A stretch of 64,000 bases of DNA. Source: Ichthyophthirius multifiliis. Taxonomy: Eukaryota > Ciliophora > Oligohymenophorea > Hymenostomatida. The stretch covers positions 1 through 64,000 of the forward strand of contig NW_004086359.1 in the NCBI RefSeq assembly GCF_000220395.1, written 5' to 3'. The notes under the pieces were generated by a model. It did no database searches and was not told the DNA's origin. It saw only the letters and a program-made list of their open reading frames with translations. Position numbers and translations under genes: made by a program. Positions 13,985 to 25,856 of the stretch are shown here, one piece after another (position 1 is the stretch's first letter; each line of letters starts with the position of its first letter).

Positions 13985-15945
13985 ATTAATAGGAAACAAA
14001 TTTAAATACGAATTTCTTAAAAAGATATTAATTAAAATTAATTTTTAAATAATAAAATTTGCTTGTGGAGTGGACCTTTTTGTTTAGAAGCTATTAGAAC
14101 TGTAAATATATTTTGTAATATATTTGAATAACATGAATTATATTCCTTACCATCTTCATCTTTTTCTTCTTCTTCTCATGTAATAACTGAATAATTTTTC
14201 ATTAATCCCAATAATAATTTGTTATTAAATTAATAATAATAATAAAATTATAACAAAAACTAAACATATGTTGGTGCTGTATTTTTTTAAATTATTATTA
14301 GCATGAATAATTGTAGTTTTTATATAGTTATTGAAAATAAAATTAATGATAAAGATTTTGGATATGTTTTTTTAAATTAATGTGAAGATTTTATTGTATA
14401 TTGTTAATAAAATTTGACTTATAATGATATTAATAATTAATCTTTTTAATTAGAAAATAATTAATTAAGATCATTTGCTTGGATTTATCCTGATTTTAAA
14501 CCTGAAATTAAAATTGAATTTAAAGAAGATGATGGTTTTTTAGTTCATTAAGAAATTTTAAATTTATTTAATTATTAAACTAATAAAACTATTTCTTTTA
14601 AAAAGTAAAACGGGGACTCAAATGAAGTAATGATTTAATGTTTTTTTGAAAAAAACACAAAAATTATTATCTTAAAATAAGATAAAAATAATAAAAGCCA
14701 TACCTAGAATTTATAAGAAGGATAAGAATAAAATATAGATTCTTTTGAAAGTATATACTATATTAATTTAGATCTTGTTGGAATTTCTTTTATTGCTTTT
14801 ACTAAAAAAAAAAATAGAGAATTAAATTATATAACTTTATAGGGGATTACAATTGAAATGAGTTAATCAAAATTTGAGAAAAGAGTCACTAATGTTTAAA
14901 TTTAATATTTGTAAATTGATAATAATTCAAGTAGATAAGCTTTAACTTAAGTTAATTTAACTCCCAAATTTAATAATTTAATTACTAAAAACTAAATAAA
15001 TTATTTTGAACTTTATTTAGAAATAGAACATTAAAATTCTTCAGTAAATGTTATTTTTTATTTACTAAAATTTTAATTTATATTATGTATTAAAATTAGA
15101 TTTTAAATATTAATAAATTAAATGTGTTTATATTTCCGACTACTATTAAATTAGATGAAGAATATGTAAATCATTTGTTAGAAGCAATTGATAATATTAA
15201 GTAATTTTTTTATGAATAAAATAAGTTTTCTAATACTAAAGAAATTCATTTGACAGATTATTTATTCCCAAAAAACATTTATTAGGAAATTGTATTTATT
15301 AAAAATAATAAAAATTAAATTAAATATAATAAAAAATTATAATATAAAGATCAATTAAAAAGCTGAAAAGTTTTAATTAATTAATGAATGGACTTATTCA
15401 AGTATACCTGAAATGAAATAATATATATATATAAGAGAAATGATAGTTAATAAAATAAAATTTAACATTTCTTTCCACACTAAAATTGTAAAAGAAGAAG
15501 AGGTTGAAGAAAATAAAGGATTGAAAAGCTTTTCTTTAGATTTTCTAGCAGATGCTTTAGGAACAGCATTTAAAAATATAGATGAAGCTCCAGTAAAACT
15601 TTAAGGTTTCAAAATTGAAGAATAATTTGGGACAACATCAAATATAATTCATAAAATAAAGGAACATTATCAAAAGAGAATTATTTCTACATTATTTATG
15701 TTGCTAGGTTCTGTAGAAATAATAGGAAACCCAATAAATTTATTTAGAAAAATTAAAATAGGAATCGAAGATTTTTACATGAAACCCCTTGAAGGTCTAT
15801 AAAATGAAGGTCTTTTAGGTTTAGGAGTAGGAATGATGGAAGGAACAGGTTCTTTAATGAAGAATACAATTGCAGGTGCATGTTATTCAGTAAATAAATT
15901 TAGTGGAAGTTTAGCATCATGTTTAACTATAATATCTAGCGTATT

Positions 15946-16004
<59 letters not shown>

Positions 16005-16872
16005 ATATATTTTTATATATTTATATATAAATGTAAAGGATTATGATTATATTTAATAAAGAAAAAAATTCATGCTTAATAAACCATAAAAATTATCATA
16101 AGGACTAAAATAAGCTGGATAATCAATTTATTAAAGTTTAGATAGTGGATTAACAGGTATTGTAGTTCATCCTTATTAAGGAGGCTAAAAAAACGGCCTT
16201 ACTGGATTTATAAAAGGAGCTTTCAAAGGAGTTTCTGGAATTCTTACTAAACCATTGTCAGGAGCATTAGATGCTACAGCAAAAGCTGCAGAAGGTTTAA
16301 CTAGTATTTTTGCTGTTTATGATGACAGGTCAAGGGATACTAGGATGAGAATGCCTAGAATAATGTATGAAAATGTATAATATTTTAGAGAAATTTCAGA
16401 GCAAGAAGAAACTATTGTATAAGTTTTATGGAATTTATTTGATGAAAATGAAGAATACGAGGTTGTGGATACTTTTATTGTCAAAGAACCTATACATGAT
16501 TCTTAAAATAATTAAAATTTTAATAGATAATAAATAAATTTAAATAATAATATATAAGAATATGTAAGTAAAGCACTTGTTTTATTAAAAAATCTTATTG
16601 TATTTTTTAATTGTGAAAACAAAAAAATTTAATTCTAAATAAAACCTTAATAAATTAAACAAATTGATTTAGAAAATGACACTAATAATTAGGAAATAAT
16701 AATTATAAAAATAACCTTTTTATATGGAGTATTTATTTATATTTTTAGAATTTATATTTATTTATTTTAGGAAAAAGATATAAAACACAAATATATTAAA
16801 TTTAAAAGAAAGTAAATAGAGAATTTTAAAATTGTAGAAAGGTTAAAATATTTGTAAGATTTAATTGAATGA
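4695..16872 (+). CDS. VPS13: VPS13-family bridge-like lipid transfer protein
   Basis: VPS13 proteins form a long hydrophobic groove that moves phospholipids between organelles at membrane contact sites. The N-terminus begins MFEGLLQKLILNYFGNYI and continues with GDLSLGIMKGDIQI, a textbook chorein domain. A WD40-like/SHR-BD-like centre is suggested by the tryptophan-rich stretches near 13840 and 14060 and by LVGISFIAFT near 14775. The C-terminus (about 15540-16340) has the family pattern: NPINLFRKIKIGIEDF, GLGVGMMEGTGSLMKNT, LSQGLKQAGQSIYQ, KGAFKGVSGILTKPLSGALD. The gene spans about 12.2 kb and ends at TGA 16870-16872. It is interrupted by small introns, of which the one at 15941-16038 is certain; others were not all mapped. 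It encodes roughly 3,900 residues, in the usual VPS13 range. It carries a coding AAAT microsatellite near 13900. Confidence 0.93.
13894..13986 (+). repeat. Coding (AAAT)n tetranucleotide microsatellite
   Basis: About 22 AAAT units lie inside VPS13. The frame before the tract (Trp codon at 13841) and after it (AGG at 13991) is the same, so the tract is translated as Asn-Lys-Gln-Ile repeats, with TAA as Gln. It sits between conserved VPS13 blocks and probably forms a loop. Confidence 0.8.
15941..16038 (+). other. 98-nt VPS13 intron made largely of (TA)n
   Basis: GT at 15941 and AG at 16037-16038. Splicing joins LTIISS to DYDYIQQRKKF, restoring the conserved VPS13 C-terminal motif. The intron body is a (TA)n microsatellite of roughly 60-70 nt. 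Confidence 0.9.
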
Positions 16873-19077
16873 ATTTATTTTTATTTTTAAATTTTAGTAT
16901 AAGTGTAAAAATAAAAAAATTATTTAAAAATAACTTTTTGAGTAATATATTAATTAAATACTTTTTAGTAAAAGTAATTAAATTTTTGTAGTCTAATTAA
17001 AAATCTAATTATAATTAAATAATATAAAAATATTAAAGCATATATTGTTTTAATAATAATTTTCAAAATTTATTCTATCTATGAAATTTATGATGTTTAA
17101 AAAAAAAAATCTTTTTAAAATATTATATGTATTTCAAGTTTTTAAGTATTTTTAAATTAATTATTTACATTATGTTTTTAATTTTATTTGAATATTTTTT
17201 ATTTTATAGGATAAAAAGTGGATTATCTAAATTTATTGTATATATAATATTTTATTAAATTAAATTACTAGCATTATTTAATTAATTAAAATTACTAATA
17301 TCTTCAAATTAATTTATTTTTCTTTGTAAATTAAATTATTTTTCTATAACTTTTAATTAATCATTTTTAACTATTAAATATTTTTAAATAACATAGATAC
17401 TATTTTATCTAAATAACTATATATTTTTATGTTTTTAATAATATTTTTGATTTTAATTTTTTTTATTTTAAACATGAAAAAATATTTTTTTTTTTAAATA
17501 AAATTATAATGAGTATAATTAAAAAAATATTTCACATTATTTATGAATTCATAAATACTATTTAACTATATTTAAAAATAGATTATATTATTTATTTGTA
17601 TTCTTAAATTATTATTTATTTAAAAGAAATATATAATAAATAATAGTTTTTTACTTTATTATATTAATTTTTGTTATTTTCTATAATATATATATACATT
17701 GCATTTAAGACTAATCTTTTAAATTACTTTAATAGACTTTATATTATTTTTTTATTAATTATATGATATTATAATTATAATTATAATTATAATTATAATT
17801 TTTAATCATAAATAATAAATATATACTAATATTTTATTTAATTAAAAATTAAAAGGAGTAATTTTTTTCTTAATTAATAATATAATATATTTTTTTTATT
17901 TATATAATTTTTTATATTTTTTTACCAGTTTTAATAAGTTTGTAAAGTTCAAGATTTAGCTTTAATTTTAAATTATGTCATTTGTTAATAAATCCAAAAT
18001 AAGTTTACTTTCTTAATTTTTATTTTCGACACTATTATAAATTATAAATTATAAATTTTAAATTATAATTTAACTATTAAATTTGATTATTAATTTTTTT
18101 TAAATATTTATTCCCTTTATAATTAAAAGAATAGATTTTATATATTTATTATAGCAAATCACGTGATAATTCATAATAATATCATTTATCAAATAATTTT
18201 GTTTTATTTGCATTGTAAGTATAAATTTTTCATTCTTTTAAAAACATAAAAAATTATTTCGTAATTATTAATTATAAAAATTTTTATTTAAATTAAATTA
18301 GTTTTTCTTAATTTATAGATAAAAAAATAGTTGCAAATCAATATTAGTTATAATATTATATATAATAGGTTTTTTTATTATTTTATTTATTATTAATTTT
18401 TTTTTTTTATAAATACTAGTTTTTTTAAAGTTTTATTCTGCCAATGTTTTTTATGATTTTTATTTAATTTATTTTAATATATTCTTAAAAAAATGTTGTT
18501 AATATTTTATAGTCCCAAGTAATTTTATTCGTTAATACTAACTATGTAATGCTCAAATTCTTTTACGCATTTAAAATTTTTTATAATTTTTTATTAAATT
18601 GAAAATAAATTTTTATGTTTATATATTTTTTAATCATTATATTGTTAAATATCTTAAATAATTTATTTGAAATTATATTAATTTGTAAAATAATATTTTC
18701 TATAATATTTCAAAAGTATTTGCATTTTTTAATTCTACAATAAGATTATATATCTTTTTTAGTATTATAATTTTCTAAAGTTTTTAATCTTTTTTTTAAT
18801 ATTGTTAAATATATTTAAATCACATAAAAATATGTCAGTAATTTATTAAAATATTTAATATCCTTTCTATTACTTTATATTTTATAAAAATAAATTCTCA
18901 TTTATTTTTTATTTTCTTAACTATAATATTTTGGTTTTATATAAATTTTTCCAATTATTTGAATAAACAAAAAAAAAAAGTAAACAAATAAAAAAGTTAC
19001 AAAATATAAATTAAATAAAACTAAAAATATAATGTTTATATATAAATTTTATATATGCATAGTTAAAAAATAAAAAA
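16873..19077. other. Convergent AT-rich intergenic region (3' ends of VPS13 and BRE1)
   Basis: About 2.2 kb between two converging genes. No coding frame with balanced codons is visible. It contains a short (TAATTA)n tract at about 17769-17800 and many homopolymers. Nothing else is recognised. Confidence 0.6.
17769..17800. repeat. (TAATTA)n microsatellite
   Basis: About five units of a self-complementary hexanucleotide in intergenic DNA; visible directly. Confidence 0.8.
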
Positions 19078-21850
19078 TCAATTAGATAAGTATAGAGTTT
19101 TAATATCATTTACTCCGAAATTAGTTCTGCATATAGAACATTATCTATTTCTTAATTTAATTTATTTTTTAATGCAAAATTTACAAAAAGGATGATAACA
19201 TTTAGCAATTATAGTATCTTTAATATGTTATCCACAACTACACAAAAGCAAATGTCTTTAATCTTATAATTATTATTGTAATTCTTTTACTTATTAAGTT
19301 TAATTTTTATTTATTGTATTTTCTAGAATATCTTATGTTTCTTTTAATTTTTATTTATAATTTTCAATAGAATATATATTTTCTTTATTTATTTAAAGCA
19401 AATCATCAAATTTTTAAGCCAAAAGATCATGACTAATTTTTTTTAGTATAATTAAAGGTTACTTTCTTTTAGTTCATTTTTTATTTTTTCATATTCTGTT
19501 ATAAAAGTTTCAACTTATTTTTAATATTCTTCATTTTTCATTAAATGGTTTTTGTTGATTTCTTCCAAACTTTCAATAAGTTATTTTTAAGTATCTTCTT
19601 TTTACTAATCAGCCTAAATTTTTATTTTATAGACATATTTTTCTTATTCAAACTTCATATTTACTTCTAAAATCTATTTTTACAGTTATTATTCATGATC
19701 TTCTTTTTATTTTAATTATAATGTTTAGTTATCAAACGTATCTTTTAGTTAATCATAATTATTTTCTACTTATTCTAATGTTTTAAATAATTCTTCAAGT
19801 TAACTTTTTTAATTTTTAAGTTCTTTTTATGATTATTTTAGTTTTTATTCAATCAAGTTTACCTTATCTTCTCTTGCTTTTACATAACTTACGAATTCTT
19901 TAAATAGTTTAGAATTAGATTAATTATTGGATTATTCAATCATTTTTCAAGAACCTATAAAAGATCTTTAAATTTTTAATACTTAAATTATTTATCTTCT
20001 AAAAAATTCTTCCGAGAATCTTAATATTTTAACTCCATTTATATAATTATTTATTCTTACGAACTTACTTTTACATTTAGTTCTTGAATTTGTTTTTAAT
20101 TTTCTTCTAAAATAGCAATATTTCTTTTGTTTATTCTTCTACAAACTTATTTTATTTTCTTTATAACTCCAAAGCGTTATTAATCTTTTCATAGTTTTCT
20201 TAAATGGGTTTAGTGTAAGTCTCTACATTGAAATTTTAATTCAAAATATTCTTCATATTTTCATTTAATTATTAAGGTAGTGCACATTCTCTAGCTTCTT
20301 GTAATTATAAAAGCAAACTTTATTTTTCTTATTTAAATTTTTCAACCAATTCATTTATTTCTTTAAATCGAAGTTTTTCTATTTCTTATATTTTTAACTT
20401 TGCAGAATATAATTATTCCTTTAGCGAATTACTATATATTAAAAGTTCTTAAGCTTAATATACGATTGAATTAAACACATTAGAATTAAAAAACTTTTCT
20501 TCTAAATTATTATTCTAGAGTTTTATTTCTTAAATCGTTTTTTGTAATTAACTTACTTCTACTACTAGCTCTTCGTTTTATTTTTTTAGCATTTATATTT
20601 CATCTTAATAAGCTAGTGTAATTTATTTGTTTGAATGAATAAATGCCTTGCTATTATTATTATTACTATTATTATTATTGCTCATTAATTGTTATTGATA
20701 ATAAAGAAATATCAGCAGTATTTTACTAATTTGTTGAAAACAGATTTTATTATTATTAATTATTAGATTGTTAGTTTCCACTAATATTTTCATCTAAAGA
20801 TTCATTGCTTATTTAGTTTTAATTTTTGAAAGGAGAAGTGACGTTTTTTTATCTATTTTCATTCCTAAATTCTTATTATTATTATTGTTGTTAATCAATT
20901 TTAATATTAGAATCTATAATTTATTTTAAAGCATTTTCAAATTTTTAGCTTAAATAATCACTTTAATATCCTCCACATACACATTCGAAACCCTCTGAAT
21001 CTAGAAGTTCTTCATCTATTTAAGAAGAAAACTAAAGTTCGTTTTTTATTTTTTTCATAAGTGATTTTTATGAAAAATCCATTGAATTTCTAATAAAACG
21101 AGATTATTTTTCAATAATTTCTTTATATTCATTTATTTAATCCTATAAAGCTTCATATTAATTGCAACATTATTTGAAATAATTTTAAAGAAAATCCTTT
21201 TCAGTTTCTTCTAATGATATTTATTTTTTAAAATAAACTTCCCATTCTTTCAATTTCCCTTTTTATTCATTATAGTCTTTTAAAACTCTTCGAGTAGCCT
21301 CGTTCATATCATTATTTTATTAAGAAAAATATTTTAATGCACTATTAGTTCTTTCATTGTATTAGCCATACTCTATTAAAACCTCCGTATAAACAGTTTC
21401 AAAGGATTTTATGAATTATTCAACTTTTTACTTTATTATTTTCTATAAATCTTGCATTTGTATCAAGTTATTTTACTATTAATAGCTTTTATGATAATCT
21501 TTTATATTATCTATTATTTATGACATGTCACCCAGATTTTCAAATATAGCCTTAAATCTTGCCAAAAATTTATCTTCAGCTCCCTACTTTTTAATTAATT
21601 AGTTTAGCCTTTCAAGTTTTAATAAGAAATTCTTCCATCCAGAAAAAAATGAAGCATAGAAAAACTCATAATTATTTATATTGTTTTTAAAATTTTATTC
21701 ATTTTATTTTAATTGGTCTAGGTCCTTTTTTTATATATCTAATCGGTTGCTCAAAGCTGTATTTGCTCTTTATAAATATAATAAATCTATTTCAGGATGT
21801 TTATAATTATCATCATCTTTATTTTATTAGTTATTTTTCCCTTTTTTCAT
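19078..21850 (-). CDS. BRE1: BRE1-like E3 ubiquitin ligase (RING, histone H2B)
   Basis: BRE1 (RNF20/40) attaches ubiquitin to histone H2B and acts as a RING homodimer with the E2 Rad6 in the nucleus. The C-terminus reads CSCGQHIKDTIIAKC, then HPFCKFCIKK, RNRQCSICRTNFG and VNDIKTLYL before TGA. This is the BRE1-type RING, including the FGxxDhxxhYL ending. Upstream about 800 residues are Glu/Lys/Gln-rich and coiled-coil-like, as in BRE1. The N-terminus (MKKGKNNQQNKDDDNYK) leads into a conserved-looking helix (LLYLQRANTALSNRLDIQKK). An Asn/Ser run lies near 20660. Oddities: the first Cys pair is spaced C-x-C rather than C-x2-C, and the 2773-nt span is not a multiple of three, so at least one small intron or a one-base difference is present. 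Divergent from the 2H phosphoesterase at 22275. Confidence 0.85.
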
Positions 21851-22274
21851 TTTACTTTTTTTTGTTTTTGTTTTTTTAAAATATTATTCTTTTTTTTTAG
21901 AAAATTATAATTATATATTTTGATTTAGTATTTTTTTCCTCTTAATTTTATTTAAAAAATATTAAAATACAATAAATATAAATTAATTTATTTCATTCTT
22001 TTTTTCTCTTCACTAAATATTAAAAATTATATCAAATTATTATTATTTTATATTAAAAATTAATGAAATTAAATGTAAATATACATAAAATTACTATGAA
22101 ATTAATATTTATTTTTATAAACTAAAATTTAAAGCAATTAAATTTATTTTTAATTTAAATCTAAAAAAAAATACAAAAAATATATAAGTATGTATAAAAA
22201 TTATTTAGTAAATATATAATTATATAAATAAAATTAGATTTTAATAAAATTTAAAAAAATAAAATAAAAAAAAT
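21851..22274. promoter_or_regulatory. Shared upstream region of two divergent genes
   Basis: 424 bp of nearly pure A/T between the divergently oriented BRE1-like and 2H-phosphoesterase starts. By position it must hold both promoters; no specific element is recognised. Confidence 0.4.
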
Positions 22275-23219
22275 ATGTTTAACGAAAATCCATAATTTGA
22301 AGACAAAAAAGTTGGGAAAAGAATTTTTAGAGTATGTGCAATAAATCAGGCTGAATTATAAAAGGCCGAAAAAGCTGAGGAAAAGATTGAAAAGTAATAC
22401 ACTAATATAATCTAAAATAGCAAACAATATTAATAATAAAAACAAGAAAAGTAACTTCAGCAATAAAGGATGCCTTAATAATCAAATATTTATCCAACAA
22501 ATTAATGGAATAAAGAATTAGGAGAAAATGTACGCATTTTGAATGCCTAAGAACTAGCTGAACAGATTGATACGGGAGATTATTCTCATTTTATAAGCAT
22601 TCCATTATATAAAGAAGAAAAGTTGATTCAAAAATTAAAGGACATAAGTAATAACATAAACTCAGTATTTGGCGAATAAAAATATGCGAATAATTTTCTG
22701 AAAGATTTTAGATAAATTCATATAACTTTGTTAATGCTTCGACTAAATACACCCGAAAGACAACGAAAAGCAAGTGAATGTATGAGAAATGCAGAATAAA
22801 TGATATAAATATTTGGGGAAAAAACTAAAAAAGTTAACTTAAAAGGTATTTCTTTTTTCGGAAAAAATGAAAAGCAAGCTAATACTGTATATGCTTAAAT
22901 CGAACCAGGATAATCTTAGGAATATTTAAAAGAAATTACTAATTTTCTCATTGAAGAGTTTTTGGATAGGGATTTGATTACATAGGAAGATGTTTAATAA
23001 TAAAAAGCATAAGGCGGATAAAAAATATTCCATGTTACGATAATGCGAGGTTAATAAAAATAAAAAGGAGGTCAAATTACCATAGATGCTAGCGATATCC
23101 TTTGTTAATTATAGAATTTTGAATATAATAATATAAAAATGAATTAAATAGATATTTCTACACGGTTTGAATTTATGCCAAATGGATATTATTTACCTTT
23201 AGTAAGTATTAAATTGTGA
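22275..23219 (+). CDS. AKAP7/ASCC1-like 2H phosphoesterase
   Basis: An intron-free gene of exactly 315 codons ending at TGA 23217-23219. After a Gln/Lys-rich N-terminus of about 85 residues comes the AKAP7 2'-5' RNA ligase-like domain: SHFISIPLYKEEKLIQKL, then the first HxT motif in IHITLLMLRL, a helix (RQRKASECMRNAEQM), and the second HxT in FHVTIMRG. Two HxT/S motifs about 130 residues apart form the active site of 2H phosphoesterases, which act on 2'-5' or cyclic phosphate bonds in RNA or nucleotides. I see no obvious PKA-anchoring helix, so the name AKAP should not be taken to imply kinase anchoring. A GTAAGT just before the end could mark an intron leading to an extra exon, but the TGA ending gives a complete domain. 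Confidence 0.8.
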
Positions 23220-24033
23220 GCATTTTATTATTTACTCATTTTTTATTTTTTTTACATAATGATTTTATATAAAACATCAATTTTATTTTTAAGAATTACC
23301 AAACACCATTTAAAAATAAAACAGATTAATTCCCTTAAAAAAAAAGGTAAATTTAGTCCCTTGATAAAATTTATGTAATCGAAAAATTGTGCTATCACAT
23401 ACTTATGAAAATTAAACAAAAATATTTCCAAGTACTTGATTCTCATCATAAAACATGTCTATGCGATTTCTAAATGCATAATTTTTTTTTTTTTTTTTTT
23501 GAAGCATCAAGCATTACTAGCACATTTTATTGAAAGCAGAATTTCTATTAAGGAAAAAATTCACATTTGCCTTTTTTTTTTAGGGAATTAATTTTTTTAT
23601 TTTTAAAAGATTTATGCTAATTATAAATATATATTAATTTTTAAAAATAAGTATTTTTAATTATAAAATATTCTCTAAAATTATATTTTTGAATATTCTT
23701 TCATAATTTTAAAACATACAAATCAAACATTTGAAAAAATATTATATATTATTTATGAATAATGTTTTATAAAAAAATGTAATATTATTATTTTAAATTA
23801 TAATTTATATAAACAATTAAATTTAGTAATATTATTATTTTTAGAAAAATTATGTTTATTTTTTTTCTTTATAATATATATAAAAACTTATAAAATAAAT
23901 CTAATTTAATATTCGATTCGAATTATCGATTTGCAAATATATAAAAATGTATAAAATAGAAGTTTATATTTAAAAAATTTCTTTCATTTTGTAATAATCT
24001 AAAAATAATATAAAACTTTCCATCTGTAAATAT
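23220..24033. other. Convergent intergenic region
   Basis: About 0.8 kb between two converging genes. The first 360 bp are somewhat richer in G/C than other spacers and hold a short open frame on the minus strand, but it has no family resemblance. Poly-T runs lie near 23478-23500. Confidence 0.5.
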
Positions 24034-25095
24034 TCACTAAAAAAATTTTTGAGGCTAAATATGGGATACTTTATAAACATTCAAGAATTTTTCTTTTTCC
24101 TTTTCTTTTTTAATATTTATAAGAGCTGTTAAAATAATAAGAATAAAAAAAATTGAGGCACTGCTAATATAAAGAATCTAAGACAAAAAGCTTTCTTAAG
24201 TTTAAAGTAAAGATTAGGTTGTAAAATTTTTAGAAGAATTAATAGCAATTAACTAAGGGTCATTTTTATCTCTTAATATAATTTGAGTTTTAATAATATT
24301 GTTTTAAAAATCATATAATTGATTCTAATTATTTTCAAAACATCCTCCGTAAATTTCCCAATTATTTTAATGATTTATTTAAGAAACCAAACATATTTAT
24401 TTAAGTACGAAATCGGAATAACAATATTTATGATTATAATTATTATCTTTATTTGAGAGTTTTTTTACAATTTTTATCTCTCCTAAATTCTCAATACATA
24501 ATCTTTTGCATTATTTGTAATCTTAACAAATACCATATTTTATCATTTAATTTATACTGAGTTTTTCTTTATAAAATTCTATTTTTTAAATAAATTAGTT
24601 TTTGAAATTATAATATTGATTTTCTTTAAGTTATTCAAATTTTAAATTATTATATTAATTTGATGTCTTTATTTTATTTAAATCTAAATTTGCTTATAAA
24701 AAAACATTTGGAATATATGAATAATTATGTTAAAAATTATTGTCTTTTAATACTTTTTAGTATTCCATTTTTAGATTAATATTTCTATTTTAATCTAATA
24801 ATATTTATACAAATATTTAACTTTTTTATAATATTTCATCAATTTAATTATATTCCCAATTTCTCTTAGCTTAAAAAATTCTTATTTAATATAAATCATA
24901 ATTATTATTTTAAAGATATAGAGAAATTGTAAGAGCTATAAAAAATGCAAATAATCCTAAAATAAAAAAGAAATAATAAACAAAAGTTAAATTGCGACTG
25001 ATATTTTGTGAAACTTTTAAAAAATCGTATTTTAAAATAAATTTACATAATTGATTATAAGAATTTTTATGTTTTAAATAATTTTGTTAATACAT
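24034..25095 (-). CDS. Two-pass membrane protein with Cys-containing ectodomain
   Basis: A single 354-codon frame from ATG 25095 to TGA 24034-24036, fully open with TAA/TAG as Gln. Topology: about 40 residues, then a transmembrane helix (FVYYFFFILGLFAFFIALTI), about 240 residues, a second helix (ISSASIFFILIILTALINI), and a Lys-rich tail. The loop holds seven cysteines in its second half (GICQDYKQCKRLC, KYC, ICLV, YGGCFE), suggesting disulfides and an extracellular or lumenal position. The overall plan recalls two-TM surface proteins, and the YGGC motif faintly recalls tetraspanin loops, but only two helices are present and I do not recognise the family. Divergent from the C2 gene at 25857. 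Confidence 0.75.
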
Positions 25096-25856
25096 TTAAT
25101 GTCTTATATATTTTATTTATATAAAATAATGTTATATTTATTTGGTTTTGTTTTGATTTATTTTATTATTTTATAAAATTAATAAATTTAATTTAATTTA
25201 TTTAAAATTAAAAAATTAATTTTTTTTGTTAAATATAAATAAAAAATTTATATAAAATTAATTATTATAAAAGAAAATAACATATAAATTTATAATAATA
25301 TATTATAATTTTATAAATATATGAAAAAAAGAAAATAATAAAAAATATTCTTATAAACAATAATTTTAATTGATTTAAGTTTTATTAATAATTATAAAAA
25401 AAAAAATATCATAGCTTAATTAAATTAAAAAAATAATTTAAAAATAAAAAAAAAATATAATAAAATATATATGTAAATAAAATAAAAATATATATTTATA
25501 ATATATATATATATTTTTATATATATTAATTTTTTTATATATATTTTTAATACAATTTTTTCAAAAAATTATATATTTTCTAATAATATTAATATTTTTA
25601 TTTTACATATTTTATTTTCTTTAATTTTTAAATTTATGTTTTTTTTATTTTATTATTATTCTATTTATATTCATAATTTTATTATTTTTTTTTTTATCTT
25701 TTTTTTTTTTTTTCAATAATACAAATTAAAAATAAATAAATAATTTATTCTATTATATCATTTTATTTTTCATATTAAGGCTTAAAATATATTATCAATT
25801 TTAATTATCATATAAAAAAATCTTATATTTAATTACAAATAAAAATAATTATTTAG
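25096..25856. promoter_or_regulatory. AT-rich divergent intergenic region
   Basis: About 760 bp of almost pure A/T between the divergent membrane-protein and C2-protein genes, presumed to carry both promoters. Only homopolymers and TA-rich tracts are seen. Confidence 0.4.

Noticed and set aside
15833-16030. Open frame ending in repeated Tyr-Ile
   Set aside because: Its first part is the real VPS13 exon, but the Tyr-Ile part is the (TA)n intron 15941-16038 read through.
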